Positions 18,793-27,932 of a stretch of 64,000 bases of DNA are shown here, piece by piece (the first letter of the stretch is position 1; each line of letters opens with the position of its first letter). This DNA comes from a bacterium. GTDB taxonomy: Bacteria; Electryoneota; RPQS01. A program made the translations under genes and the position numbers. The notes below the pieces were generated by a model that saw only the letters and a program-made list of their open reading frames with translations, was not told where the DNA came from and made no database searches. The stretch is from positions 820,219 to 884,218 of the forward strand of contig JAHDVH010000002.1 of assembly GCA_023382385.1 (NCBI GenBank), written 5' to 3'.

Positions 18793-20438
18793 CGGAGTTT
18801 CTGAGCTTCCCGTTCGAGTGCATCAAAATAGCCATTCAGAGCGCAAGCATGCCGCAGGTACTCTGCTTCACGCGGACCGCCTTTGCCACGTGCCATTGCG
18901 AGCCAAGTCCGCTTCTGCTGAGCGGACCAACTTTCGGAATCCGGCAGCGCAAGCAGCAATGAGCCGTGCTGAGCCACCCATTTGCGTTCGCTGGTCGTCA
19001 TGCCGGGCAACGCAAAACCGAGCCGCTCTTCGACTGCCCTCAGAACGCGCTTCTCAAACCCGCTGTCACGTGGGGCGAAAGTTGTTAACGCAAGCGAAGC
19101 CAGCAGTGAAACGGAATCCAGCGGATATTCGCGGTAGAGTGCAGGATCCTGTCCATTCAGACCCATCACAACGTCAGCTTCGGCAAGCTGTTTAAGAGTC
19201 TTCCTGGGCGTTCGATAGCCTTTAGTTCGGGCGATGCGCTTGCGCTCAGCATCTGCAACCCTTCGCAGTTTAGCATCGGTCGAACGCAATCCAAGTTTAT
19301 CGTAAAACCAGTAAGCCCCTGAACCGACAGCCTCGTCGTTCTCATACCCGATCTGATAGCGGCGGGCGATGACCCAAGGCGCGGGACAAAAGGCGCGTGC
19401 CGCACGAATGAGTGAAGCATAAACCCAGGCCGCCTCACCTCCGCGAAACGTGTCGAAGATATTAAGCGCAATTTCCAGCCGTGCCGGATGCATACCACCA
19501 CCACCATAGCTGATCGGTACGCCGTTCTTGAGCATCAAGAATCCCCAGCCCGCCTCCTGTGGAAGCCTCCACTCGAGCTGGTTGAACCAAACCAGTAGTG
19601 ATGCGCCGCGCTCAAGCTGTATCTCGTACAACTCCTCTGGATTCCCGTGCGTTGCGCCGTAGTATTCGCGTAATCGAACAGTCAATGTGCCATGCACGAG
19701 ATTCAGAAGCTCCTGTCCGCGTCGCCGCGGAACCGGCTGCGGCAGCTCGAGGGGCTTTCGGATCTCCGCAGCGAAGTCAAAGGTGAACTTGTCCTGCGGC
19801 CAGATCCAGAGGGTATTGGGCCTGGGTTCAGCAGTCAGCGTTCGCGAGGGTCCCTTCGGGTCAAGCGTCATCGCGAGCATGAGACTTGCCTCATTATAGA
19901 GGTGATCTGCCACCTGTTCGGGAAAAGCATGCCGGAATCGCTCGAGCAAGAGCGACAGCGTACTCCGTTCCCCCGCGACTTTTTGCAGAATCTCGCGCAC
20001 GGTAAGCGTCTCCGAGTCTGCCGCATCGGCCTCAACACTCTCCAGCAGCAACCAAAGCAAACCGGCCAAGGGATCGCTTTCCCGCGATTCATAATCCTCC
20101 CAATCGAGGTCTACAAGATCCTTAAGACGAGTGCTAAGAACCTGAGCGTTACCAAAGTCAAAAGCGTAGTAGAGCATTGTGCCGACCACACCCGTTTGTG
20201 CGAGTTCTTCAGCGAGCTCGGGAGTGATACGCGCATGGAAGTGCGAGAGCTCACGATCCGCAAAACGCCGCACGGCTTCGCTGACAGGATAGGCTTTGTA
20301 AAAGAGCAACTGGTCGTGATAAGCAAGCAACGACTTAGCGGAATACCGGGCGGTGCTGAGTGCACGCAGCAGCTCGAGCGTTTCGTCCGCCGAAGGTCGG
20401 GCAGTAAGTTTCTTGAGTAGAGATTGGGCGGTCATCAT
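18789..20438 (-). CDS. Conserved protein of unknown function, 549 aa
   Basis: A predicted cytoplasmic protein with no signal peptide and no transmembrane segment. The N-terminal ~220 residues are helical. The middle (~265-400) contains a beta-rich region with G-G-G-G-M-H-P-A and a segment Y-Q-I-G-Y-E-N-D-E-A-V-G-S-G-A-Y-W-F-Y followed by K-L-G-L-R-S. That resembles the end of GNAT-type acetyltransferases (N-x-x-A ... W-F-Y-x-K-L-G-F), so an acyltransferase-like fold is possible but unproven. The C-terminal third is helical. It is the first gene of the coupled operon with the MFS exporter and the DarT-like protein. Confidence 0.7.
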   Translation of the reverse strand: MMTAQSLLKKLTARPSADETLELLRALSTARYSAKSLLAYHDQLLFYKAYPVSEAVRRFADRELSHFHARITPELAEELAQTGVVGTMLYYAFDFGNAQVLSTRLKDLVDLDWEDYESRESDPLAGLLWLLLESVEADAADSETLTVREILQKVAGERSTLSLLLERFRHAFPEQVADHLYNEASLMLAMTLDPKGPSRTLTAEPRPNTLWIWPQDKFTFDFAAEIRKPLELPQPVPRRRGQELLNLVHGTLTVRLREYYGATHGNPEELYEIQLERGASLLVWFNQLEWRLPQEAGWGFLMLKNGVPISYGGGGMHPARLEIALNIFDTFRGGEAAWVYASLIRAARAFCPAPWVIARRYQIGYENDEAVGSGAYWFYDKLGLRSTDAKLRRVADAERKRIARTKGYRTPRKTLKQLAEADVVMGLNGQDPALYREYPLDSVSLLASLALTTFAPRDSGFEKRVLRAVEERLGFALPGMTTSERKWVAQHGSLLLALPDSESWSAQQKRTWLAMARGKGGPREAEYLRHACALNGYFDALEREAQKLR

Positions 20439-20497
20439 AGAGCCCTTACCGTTTAAATATCGAATAACACAACAGACAATTTACCACGCCATACCAC

Positions 20498-20533
20498 AAA
20501 AAACAAACGGCCCGGAGAGTTCCGGACCGTTTG
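20498..20533 (-). terminator. Rho-independent terminator of the H1-like gene
   Basis: A 13-bp stem with one G-U pair (20504-20516 with 20521-20533), followed on the minus strand by TTTGTTTTTTG. It lies 24 nt past the stop of the Lys/Ala-rich gene. Confidence 0.85.
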
Positions 20534-20557
20534 CATATCGTAGCCTGAAGAAACCGA

Positions 20558-20866
20558 TTACATCGGCATCGGGGCGGCCTTCTTGGCCTTCTTGCGGCGC
20601 TTCGGAGCCTTCTTCGCCGTTGCTTTCTTGGTGGCCTTCTTGGCAGCTTTCTTCTTGGTGGCCTTCTTGGCGGCTTTCTTCTTGGTTGCTTTCTTCTTCG
20701 TCGCCTTCTTCGCGGCCTTCTTAGTTGCTTTCTTCTTGGTCGCTTTCTTCTTGGTCGCCTTCTTGGCCGTGGCCTTCTTGGCGGCTTTCTTCTTGGTGGC
20801 CTTCTTCTTGGCCGTGGCCTTCTTGGTGGCCTTCTTCTTGGTTGCCTTCTTCTTGGCAGGACTCAT
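20558..20866 (-). CDS. Histone H1-like Lys/Ala-rich DNA-binding protein
   Basis: A 102-aa protein made almost entirely of KKATKK/KKAAKK-type repeats, like the C-terminal domain of eukaryotic H1 and the bacterial HctB/AlgP-type nucleoid proteins. It ends [15 protein letters not shown]. The start at 20866 (MSPAKKK) has a good GAAGGAGA ribosome site; an upstream in-frame ATG at 20983 adds non-repetitive sequence and is rejected. It is expected to bind DNA non-specifically and condense or modulate it. The repetitive DNA makes length variation between strains likely. Confidence 0.85.
   Translation of the reverse strand: MSPAKKKATKKKATKKATAKKKATKKKAAKKATAKKATKKKATKKKATKKAAKKATKKKATKKKAAKKATKKKAAKKATKKATAKKAPKRRKKAKKAAPMPM
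20590..20857. repeat. Lys/Ala codon repeat tract
   Basis: Imperfect tandem repeats of 12-18 nt built from GCC/TTC/TTG/GTG-type units encode KKATKK blocks of the H1-like protein. This is a coding repeat, not an intergenic array. Confidence 0.75.
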
Positions 20867-21394
20867 TCGGATTTCTCCTTCGCTGAATGATCGGGCAGAG
20901 ACTCGTTCGAGAACAGGATGTTTGATGTCCAGACAGGAAGCGGATGCGCTGCCCGAGATTCGCAGGCCTCCTGCTCTGTGCAACGCGGCAATCCGTGCGG
21001 CGAATTACCGAATTGTACCGGCGGCTTCTCGAAAGATGAGTCGCACAGTATCTATGATCGCGTCCCTGAAAGCGGGACGTTCATCGCGTTCCAGAACGGG
21101 TTGGATTCATTAGAATCAACGACCCGTGAGGGGAATCGTGACCATTTCGTGCCAAGCTATAGCAACAAATGGGCCGATTTTCAGCAAAGATAAGCAGATG
21201 ACCAGTGTTCAGCACCGATTCATGTACTGTTTGAGCCTGCTGTTGGCTCGGTCGAACACAACGTAAAACTTTTAGGTAAAAAGATTTACGAAGTCCATAA
21301 AGAACAGGGCCTCGATTTCCGATGAAGTCCGTGCGAAGTCAGAACTAAATTCGCAGAAACCTGCATGCTCATACTTTCGAGTTACTCTGAGCGG
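20867..21394. other. Intergenic region without recognisable gene
   Basis: About 530 nt between the H1-like gene start and the small gene ending at 21395, both minus strand. It contains a short hairpin (21061-21066 with 21074-21079) and a small palindrome GATTC-N4-GAATC (21104-21117). An open frame on the plus strand at 20918-21193 has no family resemblance or ribosome site. It should include the H1-like promoter, but no clear hexamers were found. Confidence 0.4.
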
Positions 21395-21757
21395 CTATCG
21401 TTTCCGCTTTGCATCGCGGGCAGCGCGTTTTTCAGCTTTGAGCTTCGCGCGAAATTCTTTTTGCCGAGCTTGCTCGACTTCATCCCGCGCTTCAATCAGG
21501 TCGGCGAGATAGCCAAGCGTTTCCCGCCGCTCCAAAGCCTGCTGCAGGAGATCGTACTCGCGGAGCGTGAACCACGTCCTGAGCATGGGGGCGAAGAAGA
21601 GCATGACCTGCGAGCCGATAAAATTGACGGGCCGCAGGGACTCCAGAAAAAGCACGGCGGGCAGTGCGAATCCCAAAGTCACCACTTTATCGGCAAGCTT
21701 GGCAAACAACTCAAGCTGTTCGGGACTCAGATAGTCCGGAGCCGTGATCTCCTTCAC
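21395..21757 (-). CDS. Small protein of unknown function with basic tail
   Basis: A 120-aa protein. Residues ~20-60 are hydrophobic enough for one or two membrane-associated helices. The rest is a charged helix ending in a Lys/Arg/Ala-rich tail (AEKRAARDAKRKR), likely coiled coil. No family was recognised. It overlaps the preceding PH-like gene by 4 nt (ATGA), so the two are translationally coupled and probably act together at the membrane. Confidence 0.65.
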   Translation of the reverse strand: MKEITAPDYLSPEQLELFAKLADKVVTLGFALPAVLFLESLRPVNFIGSQVMLFFAPMLRTWFTLREYDLLQQALERRETLGYLADLIEARDEVEQARQKEFRAKLKAEKRAARDAKRKR

Positions 21758-22182
21758 TTCGCGGACCTCGTCTCGTCGATTCGCTGCCGGATATACTTTA
21801 GAACTGCGTCACGCTCAGGAGGTTCCATCAGCAGCATCCCGCGATGTCCGTCGAGGCGGGATCGTTCCGCAAATGGCGAGACGAACAGGCCGTTCGGATC
21901 AAGTTCAACGCGTCCCAATTCCCGGAAAGTCTTGCGGCGTTTCCAGTACCAGCGCTTGAGTTCGATAGCGTCATCCGTGATCGTGAAGCGAGTCGGAATC
22001 CAATATGCGCTGAGCGATCCCAGCAAAAACACAAGGGAAAAGAATGCCCAGATCGCGCTGTCCAAAGCTTTCATGATTCCGTAGGGAACAAGAATCACGG
22101 CAAGGAGAAAGACCACGCGGCGGTATCCGCCCCGCTTCGGAGGATGCACTGTCCATTCAAAGATCGTTTGATTCGAGGGCAT
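21754..22182 (-). CDS. Membrane protein with bacterial PH-like (YdbS-type) layout
   Basis: A 142-aa protein with two hydrophobic segments (~22-42 and ~45-62), then a cytoplasmic beta domain (T-R-F-T-I-T-D-D-A-I-E-L, followed by R-W-Y-W-K-R-R-K). This two-TM plus PH-like arrangement recalls the YdbS/YdbT (DUF304, bPH) family; the match is structural and tentative. It lies 71 nt after polA on the same strand and is coupled to the small gene downstream. Confidence 0.6.
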   Translation of the reverse strand: MPSNQTIFEWTVHPPKRGGYRRVVFLLAVILVPYGIMKALDSAIWAFFSLVFLLGSLSAYWIPTRFTITDDAIELKRWYWKRRKTFRELGRVELDPNGLFVSPFAERSRLDGHRGMLLMEPPERDAVLKYIRQRIDETRSAK

Positions 22183-22253
22183 ACCTTACCCAACCCACGA
22201 CGCGAAAATATAACTCATCAATTTTGAAAACGCAAGTGCTTATCAGAAAAAAG

Positions 22254-25007
22254 TTACGAATGTGCCGCCAACCAATTAGCCCCGCTACCCACCTCAACCT
22301 CGATTGGAACCCTGAGTGGCATCGCTCCGGACATCTCTTGACGCACGAGTTTCTCGAGTTTCTCGAGTTCGGAATCGGGAGCTTCAAAGACGAGTTCATC
22401 ATGCACTTGCAGCAGCATCCGAGCGGCAAACTTTTCCACTTTTAGCCGCTTTGCGATTCGAATCATGGCAATTTTAATCATGTCAGCGGCACTGCCTTGG
22501 ACCGGAGTATTGATCGCAATGCGCTCCGCGAACTCCCGAACCTGCCGATTCGCGGCCTTGATATCGGGGATCTGGCGTCGTCGGCCCAGCAGCGTCTCAA
22601 CGTAGCCCAGATCGCGGCAACGCTCGATAGTTTCCTGCATGAAGCGCTTGACGCCGGGGTAAAGTTTGAAATACTGTTCGCGGAAATCCTTGGCTTCTGC
22701 GCGCGGAATGCCGAGCTGCTCAGACAACCCGAAATCGGTTTGACCGTAGATGATACCGAAGTTCACGGTCTTGGCCGCACGGCGCATCTCCGGATTGACT
22801 TCAGAGAGCGGAACTCCGTGTATCTTGGCCGCAGTCTCCCGATGAATGTCTCCGCCGCTCTGGAACGCTTCCAAAAGAGACTCGTCGTTGGAAAGGTGGG
22901 CCATGATGCGCAACTCAATTTGGCCGTAGTCCGCTGATAGAATCTTCCAACCGTCTTGACCGGGAATGAATGCTTCACGAATTCTGCGGCCGACTTCTGT
23001 GCGTATGGGGATGTTCTGCAGATTGGGATTGTTGGAAGAGAGTCGTCCGGTTGCAGCAATCGTCTGACTGAAAGTCGTGTGCACACGTCCGGTATATGGA
23101 TGCACGAGTTGCGGCAGCGAGTCTACATAGGTTCCCTTTAGCTTCGACAACGTGCGATACTCCAGCAGCTTCGCAGGGAGTTCGTGCCTCGGTGCCAGTG
23201 TCGTCAGTGTGTCCACATCCGTTGAGGGACCGGTCTTGGTTTTCTTCTGGACGGGCAGCCCGAGCTTTTCAAACAGGATGACCGCAAGCTGCTTGGGAGA
23301 GTTCAGATTGAAGGACTCGCCGGCCAGAATGTGGCACTCCTGCTCGATGCGGACGAGGTCGCGGTCGAGCTCCTTGGACATCCCCTCAAGCAGGTCCGAA
23401 TCGAGTCGGACACCGGCAAATTCCATATCTCTGAGCACCGGAAGAAGCGGCATCTCAAGCTCATCAAACAGCTTCTTCTGGCTTTCGAGCAGGGGTTCAA
23501 GGACATGAACGAGCCTGAGAGCATAGTCGGCGTCTTCGCACGCATAGTCGGCAATTTTTTCCAGATCGACATCAAGCATCGAGCTCTGTTGCTTGCCTGA
23601 TCCGATCAAATCGGAGGTTGGAATCTTGGAAAGTTTCAGAAAATCGCGCGTCAGTTCATCAATCCCGAGCGAGCGGCTGCCCGGGTTGAGGAGGTAGGCC
23701 GCGATCATGGTGTCAAAAGAAAGAGAGGCAACCTCGATTCCATAAGAGAGGTAGACCAGAGCATCATATTTGATATTTTGACCTGCTTTGGGGACTTCGG
23801 GGTCCTCAAGAAGATCGGCCGCAAGTTCGAGGTAAGCTGCAAGTGAACCTTCTGCCTCACTCCCGAAGCGCACGAATTGACGGGAACCTGTGGGCCTGCC
23901 CTCGAAGTGAGCAAGAGAGATGTAGTATGCCTCTCCCTCCACAACCGAGTAGCTTGCACCGACGATTTCTGCGAACATCGGATCGGCACTGGTAGTCTCA
24001 ACGTCGAAGGAGAGAAGCGCCTTCGCTTCCTTCCATTGCGTGACGAGCTTCTTGAATTCCTCTGCGGTGCGGACGATCTGGTATTTACGTTTCGCAGCAG
24101 TTCTTGTGTCCGCCGTCACGGAACCTGCCGGGGCGGACGCACGCAGTCGATCCAGTACCCGATACAACTCAAGATCGGTGAGCAGGCGCTCGATTTCCGC
24201 GTTATAGATCGGCCGCACAGTGAGATCTTCCACGTCCATATCGATGGGTGCGTTGCAGTCAATCGTGACAAGCTCACGTGACAGGCGCGCCGACTCGGCG
24301 TGCTCGAGGAGCGCATCGCGCAGCTTCGAGGCTTTCATTTCCGGAGCGGCCTTGAGAACTTCGTCAACCGAGCCGTAGTCTCGGACGAGCTTCACTGCCG
24401 TTTTCGGTCCGACCCCTGCCACTCCGGGGACATTATCTGAAGAGTCACCCATCAATGCAAGCACATCCACGACGCGTTCGGGAGGCACACCAAAATTCTC
24501 TTCGACATCGGCCGGAGACCAGATAAGCACCCCGTCGGGTTTAGGATTGTACAGCTTGATGCGTTCGGAGACCAATTGCTGATAGTCCTTGTCGCCGGTC
24601 ACCATATAGACGTCAAACCCCTCGGCTTCGGCGCGCTTCGCGAGCGTCCCAATCACATCATCGGCCTCCCAACCGGGAAGCGCAAGAATCTTTATTCCGG
24701 TTGCCACCAAGACCTGATCAAGTCTCCCTAATTGGTCTACCAGCTCCTCCGGCATCTTCTGACGCGTCGCCTTATACTCAGTATAGGCCTTATGGCGGAA
24801 GGTGGGTTCGGCAGTATCAAAAACAATTGCCAAGTGGGTCGGCTGCTCTTTCTCGATTAGCGAGATCAAGGTATTCAGAAAGCCGAAGATGGCTGATGTG
24901 ATTTCGCCTCGTGAGTTAACCAGCGGATTGCGCAGAAAGGCGAAATGGGCGCGGTACATCAGAGCCGATCCGTCAATCAGGAAAAGGGTATGTTCACGGT
25001 CAGCCAT
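22254..25007 (-). CDS. polA: DNA polymerase I
   Basis: A 917-aa replication/repair polymerase, the usual full length. Domains: 5' nuclease (~1-290; L-F-L-I-D-G-S-A-L-M-Y-R-A); 3'-5' proofreading exonuclease with its acidic residues kept (F-D-V-E-T-T-S, N-I-K-Y-D-A-L, Y-A-C-E-D-A-D); and the Klenow-type polymerase with D-Y-G-Q-I-E-L-R-I (motif A), N-F-G-I-I-Y-G (motif B) and Q-V-H-D-E-L-V (motif C). ATG 25007 (MADREHTLFLIDG) with AAGG upstream is preferred over a TTG 36 nt earlier. It is divergent from the DUF3467 gene. Confidence 0.97.
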   Translation of the reverse strand: MADREHTLFLIDGSALMYRAHFAFLRNPLVNSRGEITSAIFGFLNTLISLIEKEQPTHLAIVFDTAEPTFRHKAYTEYKATRQKMPEELVDQLGRLDQVLVATGIKILALPGWEADDVIGTLAKRAEAEGFDVYMVTGDKDYQQLVSERIKLYNPKPDGVLIWSPADVEENFGVPPERVVDVLALMGDSSDNVPGVAGVGPKTAVKLVRDYGSVDEVLKAAPEMKASKLRDALLEHAESARLSRELVTIDCNAPIDMDVEDLTVRPIYNAEIERLLTDLELYRVLDRLRASAPAGSVTADTRTAAKRKYQIVRTAEEFKKLVTQWKEAKALLSFDVETTSADPMFAEIVGASYSVVEGEAYYISLAHFEGRPTGSRQFVRFGSEAEGSLAAYLELAADLLEDPEVPKAGQNIKYDALVYLSYGIEVASLSFDTMIAAYLLNPGSRSLGIDELTRDFLKLSKIPTSDLIGSGKQQSSMLDVDLEKIADYACEDADYALRLVHVLEPLLESQKKLFDELEMPLLPVLRDMEFAGVRLDSDLLEGMSKELDRDLVRIEQECHILAGESFNLNSPKQLAVILFEKLGLPVQKKTKTGPSTDVDTLTTLAPRHELPAKLLEYRTLSKLKGTYVDSLPQLVHPYTGRVHTTFSQTIAATGRLSSNNPNLQNIPIRTEVGRRIREAFIPGQDGWKILSADYGQIELRIMAHLSNDESLLEAFQSGGDIHRETAAKIHGVPLSEVNPEMRRAAKTVNFGIIYGQTDFGLSEQLGIPRAEAKDFREQYFKLYPGVKRFMQETIERCRDLGYVETLLGRRRQIPDIKAANRQVREFAERIAINTPVQGSAADMIKIAMIRIAKRLKVEKFAARMLLQVHDELVFEAPDSELEKLEKLVRQEMSGAMPLRVPIEVEVGSGANWLAAHS

Positions 25008-25102
25008 TTCGTGGACCTTGCGGGCTTGACTTTTTGCTGACAAAGCCCCTCATTAAAGCTCCGGTACTCATTCGAACAGTATATTCTACAAAAGGATAAC
25101 CC

Positions 25103-25435
25103 ATGTCAGACCAGCCGGGCCCGCGCCCTCATCAAATTAACGTATCCCTGGACGAGAAAGTGGCCGAGGGGACCTATTCAAACCTCGCCCTGATTTCGCA
25201 CAGTCCTGCCGAGTTTTTCCTCGATTTTGCCCGGATGGTTCCGGGAACACCGAAAGCCTCAGTGCACGCGCGAATTATCATGACTCCGTCGCATTGCAAG
25301 TTTCTGCTGAATGCGCTGAAGGAGAACATTGAACGCTTCGAAAAGCAGTTTGGAGAAATCAAGCTGCAAGGTGGGCCGTCACAGCCGGGCAGCCAATTCG
25401 GGTTCCGAACCGGCAACGAACCGGATATCAAGTAA
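25103..25435 (+). CDS. DUF3467 family protein
   Basis: A 110-aa protein matching the DUF3467 pattern: an acidic-hydrophobic start (I-N-V-S-L-D-E-K-V-A-E-G-T-Y-S-N), S-P-A-E-F-F-L-D-F, and A-R-I-I-M-T-P-x-H-x-K-F-L. The family is small, cytoplasmic, common in FCB bacteria and of unknown function. AAAGGA precedes the ATG. It is divergent from polA; a lipoprotein gene follows. Confidence 0.85.
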   Translation: MSDQPGPRPHQINVSLDEKVAEGTYSNLALISHSPAEFFLDFARMVPGTPKASVHARIIMTPSHCKFLLNALKENIERFEKQFGEIKLQGGPSQPGSQFGFRTGNEPDIK

Positions 25436-25506
25436 CTTTTGCACTTTTCAGCAAGGGCAAACGGACCTGCTGGAAGTAGTAACGGCTTCACTCTCTGGAG
25501 GGAAAC

Positions 25507-26937
25507 ATGTCTCGCATCATCGCACTGCTTGCCATCATCGCCGTACTTACTCTGTCGTGTGACGAGGAGAAGAACCCGCAACCAACTCCTCCGACTGCGC
25601 CCAATCTGCTCGCTGCGATCGAGATAACACACAGCTCTGTGCGAATGACATGGAACGACCGCTCAAACAACGAGGAGCGTTTTGAGGTTGAGAAGTCGAC
25701 AGGAACAACATGGGAACTTGCGGAGACTGTCGGCGCGAATGTCACCGAAGCCTATGTTGGCGGATTGAACGCCGGAACGCCTTATCAGTTCCGCGTCTTC
25801 GCCGTGAACAACGCAGGTCGCAGCGATGCGTCCAATACGATCAACGTCAATACGCAATCCGTCAATCCGCCGCCAGCCCCCACGAACGTGCAGGCTAATG
25901 CCCTCGCCCCGTACGTCGTGCGCGTCACGTGGAATGACACCGCGCCGAACCCTGTCGTGTTTGTTATCGACCGCAGAACTATTGAAACAGATTGGACACG
26001 CGTAGGCGAAGCGCCGGACAACGCGACATCCTTTAATGATTCAACCTGCCTTGCCCTAACCACCTACTACTATCGAGTTGGTGCGCGGGCCGGGTCGTTG
26101 TTGACGATGTCCGCTGATTCGGCGCAGGTAACAACCCCGGCAGTCGGCACGCCGGCGCCGCCCTCAAACCTCCAGGCAGAAGTCATCTTGGGCACCGGAG
26201 TGCGTCTTTCTTGGACAGACAACTCCGTGGTCGAGACGTCATTCCAAATCGGCCGCAACATTTCCGGTCAGCCGTTCGGCGTAATTGATACCGTACCGGC
26301 CAACACGACCGTCTATTTCGACTCACTAGGCGACGCCATGGCCTTGTATAACTACGGGGTTCGCGCCGCGAACGAGGTCGGTGCGTCAGGCTGGTCGAAT
26401 TACGTCCAGGCTAATTACGTGTTCTGTTCGGAAGGCGCGATTCCCATTTGCCTCGGATACTTCTGGACGTATGAGGTAGATCCTCCAAGTGGTACCAACT
26501 ATCGGGTCATGCGCCGAATTCCCCGCGCAGAGTTCAACGATGGTTTAGACTACTATCTTGTGGTGCAGAACTATTGGCCTGATTCGGCCGGGACGGACTC
26601 GCTCTACTATTGGCGTAATCGAAACGACGGACTCTATCAGGATGAGTTTCCGTTTGATGCGACTCCGGCAGATTTACTTTTGCGAGTTCCGGCATCTTCA
26701 GGATTCTGGAGCTTCAACGGAGATAGCGTCATCGTGACGACAAGCAACGTCACGGTGATTGTCGCTGGTAGAGTCTTCTCGGGCGTGACCATCTATCAGA
26801 GATTTATTCGGGGCACCAACCGCAGCATCAAGTATTACCTTAAGACGGGGGACATCGGGATTATCAAAGAGGAGGAAATCGAGGGGTCCGTCATTCGAAC
26901 GACACGTGAGATCGTTGACTGGCATACCGGTAATTAA
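25507..26937 (+). CDS. Lipoprotein with three FnIII domains
   Basis: A 476-aa protein whose signal peptide ends in a lipobox (L-T-L-S-C, Cys18) followed by acidic residues (CDEEK), like the lipoprotein export signals of Bacteroidetes, so surface exposure is possible. A Pro/Thr linker leads to three FnIII domains (~30-115, ~120-205, ~215-305; each with a W-N-D or W-T-D strand). A C-terminal beta-rich domain of ~165 residues, unknown, follows. A GGAGGG ribosome site is present. Binding to carbohydrate or protein at the surface is inferred. Confidence 0.8.
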   Translation: MSRIIALLAIIAVLTLSCDEEKNPQPTPPTAPNLLAAIEITHSSVRMTWNDRSNNEERFEVEKSTGTTWELAETVGANVTEAYVGGLNAGTPYQFRVFAVNNAGRSDASNTINVNTQSVNPPPAPTNVQANALAPYVVRVTWNDTAPNPVVFVIDRRTIETDWTRVGEAPDNATSFNDSTCLALTTYYYRVGARAGSLLTMSADSAQVTTPAVGTPAPPSNLQAEVILGTGVRLSWTDNSVVETSFQIGRNISGQPFGVIDTVPANTTVYFDSLGDAMALYNYGVRAANEVGASGWSNYVQANYVFCSEGAIPICLGYFWTYEVDPPSGTNYRVMRRIPRAEFNDGLDYYLVVQNYWPDSAGTDSLYYWRNRNDGLYQDEFPFDATPADLLLRVPASSGFWSFNGDSVIVTTSNVTVIVAGRVFSGVTIYQRFIRGTNRSIKYYLKTGDIGIIKEEEIEGSVIRTTREIVDWHTGN

Positions 26938-26990
26938 ACAGCAAGCGTCTCGCCGCGCGAAGGAGAGCGGGGCGTGGAGCGGATCGAAGG

Positions 26991-27893
26991 TTACCCCGCC
27001 ATCCTTATAATAGAAAATCCGCCTTCAATTGGTCCGCCTTCGGGTTCGACGATTCGCAGCGGCAGGTTTCGTAAAGTGATTTCCTCTTCGAGCAGTGGTT
27101 TGAGAATGTCTCTCCGTTCCCATAATCCTCCGGTCACTGCGAGCGGAAGCACATGCATACTTTGCGGCATATCTTCAAGCAAGCGTTCGACCTGGTCAAT
27201 CAACTCAAGTGCTGCAAACTCCAGGATTCCGCCGACTTCGGGCTGCTCGTCGGCAAATTGAAAAACGATAGGCGCAAGCTCAGCCCAGCGGGTTGGGCCG
27301 AAATCCTCACGGTAGACCTTCGTGATGATCTCAGAACTCGATCCGATTTGGAGTTTTTCGAGAATTGCGGCATGGAAAGGGGAAAGCTCTGCGCGCTCGC
27401 TTTCGCGCAAACACAGCCTGAGTGCTTCGCGGCCAATCCACGCGCCGCTTCCTTCATCACCCAGAAGGGGACCCCAGCCACCCGCGCGGAAGAACTCATG
27501 GCCCTGCGGGTTTTGATAGAAAGCAATCGAACCCGTGCCGATAATCAGAAGTATCCCGTGCTCTCCTTTATAAAAGGCTCCTGCGTAAGCCAAGTGTGCG
27601 TCGGTCACGATATGCACTCTGCTTTCCGGCCAGTACTCTCTCGCGACCGTGTTAGCGATCTCCAGCTCGCGCGCACGACCGACTCCGGCAAGTCCGAGCA
27701 CGACTTCTTTACATGAATGAGCGTCCGGACACATTTTGAGTAAGTCTGCAAGGGCACTGCGCAACCCCTCCGGCCCATGCCTCGCGACATTTGAAGGCCC
27801 GGCCTCCGCAGAACACAGCAGGCGCCCGTCAGCCGTGATGAGCCAGCCGCTGGAGTGTGTTCCTCCGCCATCAACGATGAGGTAATTGTCCAT
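26991..27893 (-). CDS. BadF/BcrA-type ATPase, N-acetylglucosamine kinase-like
   Basis: A 300-aa member of the ASKHA sugar-kinase superfamily. Seen: phosphate-1 motif V-D-G-G-G-T-H-S-S near residue 10, the conserved A-G-x-x-N near 35, phosphate-2-like G-T-G-S-I-A-F near 118, and G-D-E-G-S-G-A-W-I-G at ~145 typical of GlcNAc kinases. It probably phosphorylates N-acetylglucosamine or a related amino sugar from cell-wall turnover or chitin. The two-component dehydratase activators of the same superfamily are a less likely alternative. Confidence 0.82.
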   Translation of the reverse strand: MDNYLIVDGGGTHSSGWLITADGRLLCSAEAGPSNVARHGPEGLRSALADLLKMCPDAHSCKEVVLGLAGVGRARELEIANTVAREYWPESRVHIVTDAHLAYAGAFYKGEHGILLIIGTGSIAFYQNPQGHEFFRAGGWGPLLGDEGSGAWIGREALRLCLRESERAELSPFHAAILEKLQIGSSSEIITKVYREDFGPTRWAELAPIVFQFADEQPEVGGILEFAALELIDQVERLLEDMPQSMHVLPLAVTGGLWERRDILKPLLEEEITLRNLPLRIVEPEGGPIEGGFSIIRMAG

Positions 27894-27932
27894 ATCGGAT
27901 AAGTTAACTCTTTCCTTTATATATGCAACTCA

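Noticed and set aside
20590-20857. Short tandem repeats as a possible CRISPR array
   Set aside because: There are no unique spacers; units are 12-18 nt and translate to KKATKK blocks.
20583-21113. Very hydrophobic plus-strand frame resembling a membrane protein
   Set aside because: It is the complement of the Lys-rich repeats (AAG becomes CTT); the H1-like gene with ribosome site and terminator explains the DNA.
20918-21193. 91-codon plus-strand frame in the 20.9-21.2 kb gap
   Set aside because: No ribosome site, no recognisable features, and mixed composition; not supported as a gene.
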